A stretch of DNA of 5,364 nucleotides. It comes from Chloroflexales bacterium (GTDB lineage Bacteria > Chloroflexota > Chloroflexia > Chloroflexales > Chloroflexaceae). The stretch lies in contig JAAXUL010000599.1 of the NCBI GenBank assembly GCA_013336035.1, positions 1 to 5,364 on the forward strand. The letters run 5' to 3'. Below, piece by piece: positions 1-5,364 of the stretch. The notes under the pieces are model-generated. The model searched no databases and had not been told where the DNA came from. It saw only the letters and a program-made list of their open reading frames with translations. Position 1 is the stretch's first letter, and each line of letters starts with the position of its first letter. Position numbers and translations under genes: made by a program.

Positions 1-1466
<1,466 letters not shown>

Positions 1467-1509
1467 TATCAGTCTCCTCAACGTTCGGGATGGCGCTACG
1501 TGGCCCGGG

Positions 1510-2238
1510 CTAGGCCGCCGGCGGGATGATGCCTACCAGGACGGCGATCGGGAACGAGATATTGACGATGGCGACGACGCAGGCGATCAGGATCGCCAGG
1601 CCCCGCAGCAGCCCCGTGTACTTTGCGTTGTTCAGGCCGAGAGTCTGGAACATGCTCCATACGCCGTGGAAGAGGTGCAGGCCCAGGAAGATCATCGCCA
1701 GAATGTAGAAGCCCGAGACCAGGGGGTTCCTAAAGCCGAGGATGAAGTTGCTGTACACCTGGTACGCGTCACCCTCGGGGTGCTGGTACTGGCCGGGGGC
1801 GAAGCCGACGACGCCGAAGGTCAGGTGCAGCAGGTGGTAGATGATGAAGAGGAAGAGCAGCAGGCCGCCGTAGCGCATCGTGTAGGCAGCGTAGCCTGTC
1901 TGGCGCTTCTGAGCGCCGTAGCGCTTCATGGTGCCCACGGCGTTGCCCGCGGTGGTCTTCTGCGACTGCCGCGTCAGCGACGCGGCCGACCAGATGTGTA
2001 GCACGACCGAGCTGATCAGCACCAGGCGGGCGAGCCACAGCAGATGCTCGTAGGCGAAGACCGGTTCGCCGAGCGTGCGCAGGCCAGCCGCGTAAGCGTT
2101 GAAGACCTCGGGGCCCATGTAGACCTTGGTGTTGCCATACATGTGGAAGACCACGAAGCCGACGAGGATAAAGCCGGTGACTGCCATGATCACCTTTTTG
2201 CCGACCGACGTCCGGTAGAGCGTGAGGACCCCTGTCAT
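1510..2238 (-). CDS. sdhC: Succinate dehydrogenase/fumarate reductase cytochrome b subunit, b558 family
   Basis: Membrane anchor that carries haem b and exchanges electrons with the quinone pool. It has 242 residues with five predicted helices (about 16-35, 65-87, 122-143, 172-198, 210-236), the single-polypeptide type that needs no SdhD. Candidate haem ligands are H32 (VVFHMYGN), H81 (VVLHIW), H135 or H138 (IIYHLLHL) and H188 or H191 (GLHLFHGVW). One histidine on each of helices 1, 2, 4 and the penultimate or following helix is the pattern of dihaem enzymes such as those of Bacillus and Wolinella. If H191 matches the Wolinella FrdC ligand in ELHG, the residue two places before it is Leu189 and not the E-pathway glutamate; this alignment is from memory and is inference. 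The ATG at 2238 has AAGGA 7 bases upstream (2246-2250). It is the first gene of the sdh operon, behind its own promoter, with sdhA next. Confidence 0.95.
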   Translation of the reverse strand: MTGVLTLYRTSVGKKVIMAVTGFILVGFVVFHMYGNTKVYMGPEVFNAYAAGLRTLGEPVFAYEHLLWLARLVLISSVVLHIWSAASLTRQSQKTTAGNAVGTMKRYGAQKRQTGYAAYTMRYGGLLLFLFIIYHLLHLTFGVVGFAPGQYQHPEGDAYQVYSNFILGFRNPLVSGFYILAMIFLGLHLFHGVWSMFQTLGLNNAKYTGLLRGLAILIACVVAIVNISFPIAVLVGIIPPAA

Positions 2239-2329
2239 CGTCGCGTCCTTCCCTTACACTGCACACGCAAGCGAAGCACATGCGTTATCTGCCCCGCACA
2301 GCCGTATTCTCTGATCCCCGTATTGCTTT

Positions 2330-2349
2330 CTAGCCTGCCCTCAGGTTAG
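2330..2349 (-). other. Small stem-loop in predicted sdhC 5' leader
   Basis: CTA plus CCTG pairs with CAGG plus TAG across one mismatch, closing a four-base loop (2338-2341). It lies about 40-60 bases into the predicted leader transcript. It has no T-tract after it and is short, so it may be chance; no function is assigned. Confidence 0.25.
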
Positions 2350-2393
2350 CTTCTGATGTGGGGGACGTGCTGGTATGCTTCCAGGTGGGGTGG

Positions 2394-2422
2394 ATTATAG
2401 CCCAAAGCAATTGCCTTGTCGA
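2394..2422 (-). promoter_or_regulatory. Sigma-70 type promoter of sdhCA
   Basis: Read on the minus strand there is a perfect -10 TATAAT (2399-2394) and, exactly 17 bases upstream, TCGACA (2422-2417), a 5/6 match to TTGACA. The predicted transcription start is near 2387, giving a leader of about 149 bases before the sdhC ATG. The arrangement is the best housekeeping promoter match in the window and is correctly placed and oriented for sdhC. Confidence 0.8.
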
Positions 2423-2448
2423 ACTTGTGCAAAGGCCGTGTACCCCCT

Positions 2449-2464
2449 TGTGAATAGCCTCACA
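2449..2464. promoter_or_regulatory. Candidate Crp/FNR-family operator upstream of the sdhC promoter
   Basis: The site reads TGTGA, six bases (ATAGCC on the plus strand), TCACA: both half-sites match the classical Crp consensus perfectly. Its centre (2456.5) lies about 69.5 bases upstream of the start site predicted from the -10 hexamer, close to the -71.5 or -61.5 positions used by class I activators. The symmetry extends outward imperfectly (CCCT versus AGGG, with one extra T), which would also permit a hairpin at 2445-2467. Which regulator binds is not visible; no crp-like gene is in the window. Confidence 0.55.
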
Positions 2465-2483
2465 GGGCCTCGTAATGCTGAAA

Positions 2484-2502
2484 GCCCCGTATAGAACGGG
2501 GC
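2484..2502 (-). terminator. Terminator-like hairpin downstream of the AAA+ gene
   Basis: GCCCCGT (2484-2490) and ACGGGGC (2496-2502) form a perfect 7-bp GC-rich stem around a five-base loop, 65 bases after the AAA+ stop codon. On the minus strand it is followed only by TTTC, so the U-tract is short and termination could be weak. Its position between the AAA+ gene and the sdhC promoter supports two separate transcription units. Confidence 0.5.
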
Positions 2503-2567
2503 GATCTTGATACTATGCCAAATTAGTCTACCCGTGCACAAAGAATCGCAAGGGCGCCGAGCAGGCC

Positions 2568-4184
2568 CTACAGATCCAGGCGCACTTTGGCGCCGAAGTT
2601 CTTCTTCTCCTTGCTGGGGAAGTAGGTCAGGCATGCGGCATCGAGCAGATCGGCGCTGAGCGCCGGCTGCTCCATATTATACCGCGCGATCGAGATCATC
2701 TGATCGATGATGTCGCGGGGCTGGCACATGCGGAAGGGCCGCTCGTCGGGCTTGTACCACTTGGCCACCAGGTAGTCGATCGCCCGCTCGTCGTAGGCCA
2801 CCTTGCGCACCTTGCACATGATCTTCCAGATCTCGCGCCACTGGTCCTCGGTGGGGTCGATGATCTCGAACTTGAACTTGATGCGCCGCAGCAGCGCGTC
2901 GTCGCCCAGGTCTTTTGGGTCCAGGTTGGTCGAGAACATGATCAGTTGGTCGAAGGGGATCTGGATCTTCTGGCCGGTGATTGTGTTCAGGTAGTCGTAG
3001 CGCTTCTCGAGCGGCACGATCCAGCGGTTCAGCAGGTCGAAGACGCGCACCTGCTGGCGGCCGAAGTCGTCGATCAGGAAGATGCCGCAGTTGGCCTTCA
3101 TCTGGAAGGGCGCCTCGTAGATGCGCGAGCTCTCGTTATAGACGAGGTTGAGCTGGTCGAGGGTCAGCTCGCCGCCTACGATCACCACCGGGCGCGAGAT
3201 GCGCACCCAGCGCTTGTCGTACTCGATGTCGCTGTCCAGGGGGAAGCGCGGCTTCTCGTGGACGATGCTGTCGTACATCTTGATCACCGCCCCGTCGGCG
3301 TAGACGGTGTGCGGGATGAAGATATCGTCGCCCATCAGGTGGGTGATGCGCTCGGCAATCGTGGTCTTGCCGTTGCCGGGGTAGCCGAAGAGCATGACCG
3401 ACGAGGCCGAGTTGACCGCCGGGCCGACCATGTTCAGGATCGACTCGTCGATCACCAGGCCCTCGAAGGCCTCGCGGATGTTGCGCCGGGTCACTTTGAC
3501 GTTCTTGACGGTCTGGGCTTTGACCGAATCGATCCAGTGGTTGAGCAGCACCGGGCAGGGGCCGGAGTACTGGGTCTTCTTCAGGGCTGCCAGGGCCGCC
3601 TCTTGCCCCCTGCCGGTGAGGACATACTCGTAGTTGATGTCGCCGCAGCCGCGCTGCCCGATAATGTCGATCTGCTCGAGGTTGCGCAGGTCGGTGATCA
3701 CCTGCTCGACGATGCGGTAGAACAGGCAGAGGTCGTCGGCCAGGTCGCGCCCAGTGGCCCGGCCTTTGTTGTACAGCACGCGCAGAAAGTGCTCGGTCAG
3801 GAAGGTTCGGTTGAGGCCCGTCTCCTCGATTGTGCCTGGCTCTTTGGGCAGAAAGCTGTTGCTGAGCTGCGGGCGCGAGTCGGCCTCGCTGGGCGGCGGG
3901 TCGCCGATCGCGCGCAGCGTGGCGACGTTCTCGCCCCTGGCCCGCGCCTCGCCGATCAGCCACTCGAGCTCCTGGATGTGCATCAGGAGGTGCAGCGTGG
4001 CGTCGCTGTCGCCCTGGGCCTGGGCCTCTTTGTAGCAGGCGTAGACGGCCCGGGCCACGGTGTATTTGACGCCGTCGACATACAGGTGGTGCAGGTACTC
4101 GGTGTCGCGCACGTAGCAGTCGCGCGAGGGCGACTTGCGCGACTGCATCTCTTCGTAGGCCTTCTGGTCCAGCAAGAAGCGCAT
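2568..4184 (-). CDS. AAA+ ATPase with N-terminal winged-helix-like region, function unknown
   Basis: A 538-residue soluble protein that I recognise by fold and not by named function. Residues 1-100 are mostly helical with no family I know. About 125-200 look like a winged helix: a helical stretch RATGRDLADD..YRIVEQVITDLRNLEQIDIIG, then YEYVLTGRGQEAALAAL, like the wing and last helix of wHTH proteins. The ATPase core follows: Walker A GYPGNGKT (267-274), Walker B IFLIDDFGRQ (D372, D373), a sensor-1 like FSTN (N420), LLRRI with candidate arginine finger R433/R434, and QPRDI with candidate sensor-2 R490. About 97 residues separate Walker A and B, and YLNTITGQKIQIP (398-410) resembles a pre-sensor-1 hairpin, as in MoxR-like and related AAA+ clades. 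The ATG at 4184 has GAGGT 6 bases upstream (4191-4195). No signal peptide or membrane segment is visible. It could be a regulator or a remodelling ATPase; the substrate is unknown. Confidence 0.85.
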   Translation of the reverse strand: MRFLLDQKAYEEMQSRKSPSRDCYVRDTEYLHHLYVDGVKYTVARAVYACYKEAQAQGDSDATLHLLMHIQELEWLIGEARARGENVATLRAIGDPPPSEADSRPQLSNSFLPKEPGTIEETGLNRTFLTEHFLRVLYNKGRATGRDLADDLCLFYRIVEQVITDLRNLEQIDIIGQRGCGDINYEYVLTGRGQEAALAALKKTQYSGPCPVLLNHWIDSVKAQTVKNVKVTRRNIREAFEGLVIDESILNMVGPAVNSASSVMLFGYPGNGKTTIAERITHLMGDDIFIPHTVYADGAVIKMYDSIVHEKPRFPLDSDIEYDKRWVRISRPVVIVGGELTLDQLNLVYNESSRIYEAPFQMKANCGIFLIDDFGRQQVRVFDLLNRWIVPLEKRYDYLNTITGQKIQIPFDQLIMFSTNLDPKDLGDDALLRRIKFKFEIIDPTEDQWREIWKIMCKVRKVAYDERAIDYLVAKWYKPDERPFRMCQPRDIIDQMISIARYNMEQPALSADLLDAACLTYFPSKEKKNFGAKVRLDL

Positions 4185-4251
4185 AGGCTGACCTCGTGGG
4201 AATTGTAGTAGGAGCGTAGAGGACGAGGCCGGACGGTGTTGCGGCAGTGCA

Positions 4252-4298
4252 CAGGGCTCAGTATAGGTTTTCGCCGTACAAACACCTATAGTGCCCTG
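4252..4298. repeat. Large inverted repeat with outward-facing -10-like hexamers in the divergent intergenic region
   Basis: Left arm CAGGGC (4252-4257), TCAG, TATAGGT (4262-4268); right arm ACCTATA (4284-4290), GT, GCCCTG (4293-4298). Thirteen bases of each arm pair perfectly around a small internal loop and a 15-base apical loop. The left arm carries TATACT on the minus strand (4265-4260) and the right arm TATAGT on the plus strand (4287-4292), each a 5/6 match to TATAAT and each pointing outward toward the AAA+ gene and tsaE. No good -35 element is present for either. It could be an operator, an activator-dependent divergent promoter, or an RNA hairpin. Confidence 0.5.
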
Positions 4299-4337
4299 GT
4301 CCTGACGGCGACTGTTACTCTAGGCGGCCGCGCCCAC

Positions 4338-4360
4338 GACCCAGGGGAGCGCCTGGGGTC
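4338..4360. repeat. Short GC-rich inverted repeat upstream of tsaE
   Basis: GACCCAGG (4338-4345) and CCTGGGGTC (4352-4360) pair with one bulged base around a six-base loop. It is followed by no T-tract in either direction. A second small pair, GGAGCC (4377-4382) and GGCTCC (4392-4397), lies immediately before the tsaE promoter. Such pairs arise easily in GC-rich DNA, so a role is uncertain. Confidence 0.3.
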
Positions 4361-4406
4361 GAGGTCTCTGCACCTTGGAGCCTCTACACGGGGCTCCGCC
4401 TTGCCG

Positions 4407-4415
4407 TGCTACAAT
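4407..4415 (+). promoter_or_regulatory. Extended -10 promoter of tsaE, predicted to give a leaderless mRNA
   Basis: TGCTACAAT is an extended -10 element (TGN followed by TACAAT, 5/6 to TATAAT). No -35 match is found 15-19 bases upstream, which an extended -10 can tolerate. The hexamer ends 7 bases before the ATG at 4423, so the expected start site falls at about 4421-4423, at or within two bases of the start codon. There is no proper Shine-Dalgarno sequence, which fits a leaderless message. Confidence 0.55.
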
Positions 4416-4422
4416 ACAGGCG

Positions 4423-4944
4423 ATGAGCGACCAGCGTCTTCCGGCCGTACAGGCCGCCAACGAGCTTGACTTTATCAGCCATAGCCCCGCCCAGACGGAG
4501 CGGGTCGGCCAGCGCCTCGGCGAGCAGCTTCGCCCGGGCGATCTGCTGCTGCTCGTCGGCACCTTCGGCGTCGGCAAGACCCATCTCGTCAAGGGCGTGG
4601 CCCGCGGCCTCGGCGCCGACGAGCTCGTCACCAGCCCAAGCTTCGTTCTGGTCAACGAGTACCGGGCCGGCCCGCAGCATCGCCGCATGCCGATCTACCA
4701 TGTCGACCTCTACCGCATCGCCGACGAGGCCGGGCTGACCACGATCGGCCTCGAGGAGCTGTGGGACGGCGCCGGGGTCTGCCTGATCGAGTGGCCCGAG
4801 CGCGCGCAGGCGCTGCTGCCGGCCGACCACCTTGCCATCCATATCCAGCACCTCAGCGAGACCAAGCGCCGGCTCAGGTTCGCGCCCGCGGGCGCGCGCT
4901 ATGTCAGCCTGGTCAGCGCCTTTAAGGATACCGCCTTCGGGTGA
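4423..4944 (+). CDS. tsaE: tRNA threonylcarbamoyladenosine biosynthesis ATPase TsaE
   Basis: P-loop ATPase that acts with TsaB and TsaD in the cytoplasm to transfer threonylcarbamoyl to A37 of tRNAs reading ANN codons. With the ATG at 4423 it has 173 residues, within the family range. Motifs in order: Walker A GTFGVGKT (46-53), TSPSFVLVNEY (70-80) matching the family's SPTF..Y signature, YHVDLYRI (92-99) matching HxDxYR, GLEEL (109-113) and LIEWPER (121-127). The Walker A departs from the usual GDLGAGKT: Thr47 and Phe48 replace Asp and Leu, while the GKT core is intact. A TTG at 4375 would add 16 residues without family resemblance and would lie upstream of the promoter, so I chose 4423. It is transcribed divergently from the AAA+ gene and overlaps tsaB by one base. 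Confidence 0.94.
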   Translation: MSDQRLPAVQAANELDFISHSPAQTERVGQRLGEQLRPGDLLLLVGTFGVGKTHLVKGVARGLGADELVTSPSFVLVNEYRAGPQHRRMPIYHVDLYRIADEAGLTTIGLEELWDGAGVCLIEWPERAQALLPADHLAIHIQHLSETKRRLRFAPAGARYVSLVSAFKDTAFG

Positions 4945-5364
4945 TGCTACTCGCTATCGACACCTCAACCGGCCTGACCGGCCTGGCGCTTTATGCGGCC
5001 ACGGGGCCCCGGGCCGAGTGCGCCTGGGAGTCCGGGCGCAACCACACGGCCCAGCTGCTGCCGCAGCTCGATGCGCTGCTGCGCCATGTCGGCGCCGCGC
5101 GCGGCGACCTGCGGGCCGTGGCCGTAGCCCTTGGGCCGGGCAGCTGGAGCGGCCTGCGGGTCGGGATGAGCGTCGCCAAGGGCCTGGCCCTGGCCGGCGG
5201 CATGCCCCTGCTCGGCGTGAGCACCCTCGACGCCCTGGCCTACCAGCACGGGCAGCCGGGCGCGCCGGTCTTCCCGCTGATCCGCCTCGGGCGCGAGCGC
5301 TTCGCCAGCGCCGAGTTCTGTCCCGACGGCCTTGGCCCCGGGCGGCTTAGCCCCGACGCACCCG
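4944..5364 (+). CDS. tsaB: tRNA threonylcarbamoyladenosine biosynthesis protein TsaB (partial, C-terminus cut by window edge)
   Basis: Non-catalytic ASKHA-fold partner that dimerises with TsaD in t6A synthesis. 140 codons are visible of the roughly 220 usual. The start MLLAIDTSTGLTGLAL is the family's opening phosphate-1 strand; NHTAQLLPQLDALL (31-44) matches the conserved HT..LLP helix; ALGPGSWSGLRVGMSVAKGLA (from residue 61) matches GPGSFTGLRIG...AKGLA; GVSTLDALA follows. The segment that in many homologues reads IDARxGEVY is here IRLGRERFASAEF, so the Asp is missing; this may be a lineage variant. The ATG shares its A with the TGA of tsaE (TGATG), and the nearest purine-rich AAGGA is 15 bases away, so translational coupling to tsaE is likely. 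A rimI-like gene often comes next in such operons, but it would lie outside the window. Confidence 0.92.
   Translation, partial: MLLAIDTSTGLTGLALYAATGPRAECAWESGRNHTAQLLPQLDALLRHVGAARGDLRAVAVALGPGSWSGLRVGMSVAKGLALAGGMPLLGVSTLDALAYQHGQPGAPVFPLIRLGRERFASAEFCPDGLGPGRLSPDAP

Larger units (their letters stand above)
2239..2567. other. Intergenic regulatory region between the AAA+ gene and sdhC
   Basis: These 329 bases hold no convincing gene. Composition is clearly less GC-rich than the flanking coding regions. In transcription order (minus strand) it contains a terminator-like hairpin after the AAA+ gene, a TGTGA-N6-TCACA palindrome, a sigma-70 type promoter, and a predicted 5' leader of about 149 bases with one small stem-loop before the sdhC ribosome binding site. 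I recognised no riboswitch or RNA gene in it. Confidence 0.8.

Noticed and set aside
2425..2432. TTGTGCAA near-palindrome beside the sdhC -35 as a second operator
   Set aside because: Only a short motif without a matching second half at Crp spacing; GTGCAC-like words recur in this interval and are too short to support a site.
2395..2634. Minus-strand open frame overlapping the 3' end of the AAA+ gene and the intergenic region (79 codons)
   Set aside because: It starts inside the AAA+ gene in another frame, covers the terminator-like hairpin and the palindrome, and shows no recognisable features.
4202..4207. TACAAT on the minus strand as a -10 for the AAA+ gene
   Set aside because: It has no -35 partner, and its predicted start site would fall at the Shine-Dalgarno sequence (4191-4195), leaving almost no leader. 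It cannot be excluded.
2946..4208. Long open frame on the plus strand across the AAA+ gene (about 420 codons)
   Set aside because: Antisense to the AAA+ gene, whose Walker, sensor and arginine-finger motifs show that the minus strand is coding. The plus-strand product has the same low-complexity Val/Ala/Asp/Gly bias.
4338..4397. GC-rich hairpins before tsaE as terminators
   Set aside because: No T-tract follows on either strand, and the region lies between divergent genes, where no transcript needs to end.
4375..4422. TTG at 4375 as an upstream start for tsaE
   Set aside because: The extra 16 residues have no family resemblance, and the start would lie upstream of the extended -10 at 4407-4415.

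Overview
This is a high-GC bacterial window with four protein genes, two complete on the minus strand or plus strand plus two cut by the window edges, and two short regulatory intergenic regions. The left four-fifths is transcribed leftward (minus) and the right fifth rightward (plus). The four-histidine b558-type SdhC, the long-N-terminus SdhA, the tsaE-tsaB pair and a winged-helix/AAA+ ATPase of unfamiliar function fit a Chloroflexota-like bacterium (Roseiflexus/Kouleothrix type). That placement is inference from overall resemblance; no marker gene in the window proves it.

Layout. 1-1466 (minus): sdhA, flavoprotein of succinate dehydrogenase/fumarate reductase, C-terminal end outside the window. 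1510-2238 (minus): sdhC, the single-subunit membrane cytochrome b. 2239-2567: a 329-base regulatory interval holding a near-consensus sigma-70 promoter for sdhCA, a perfect TGTGA-N6-TCACA palindrome of the Crp/FNR-family type about 70 bases upstream of the predicted start site, and a short terminator-like hairpin behind the upstream gene. 2568-4184 (minus): a 538-residue protein with an N-terminal winged-helix-like region and a C-terminal AAA+ ATPase of uncertain job. 4185-4422: a 238-base divergent intergenic region with a large inverted repeat whose arms carry outward-facing -10-like hexamers. 4423-4944 (plus): tsaE. 4944 to the right edge (plus): tsaB, overlapping tsaE by one base.

How the genes work together. 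SdhC and SdhA are two parts of one membrane respiratory complex linking succinate/fumarate with the quinone pool; the iron-sulfur subunit sdhB would be expected just beyond the left edge. TsaE and TsaB belong to the machinery that makes threonylcarbamoyladenosine (t6A) at position 37 of ANN-decoding tRNAs. The AAA+ gene has its own upstream region and a probable terminator, so it appears to be a separate unit and not part of the sdh operon.

The points most worth a second look are the Crp-like operator in front of sdhC, the apparently leaderless extended -10 promoter of tsaE, the inverted repeat in the divergent region, and the wHTH-AAA+ protein. None of these alone amounts to a demonstrated new system.
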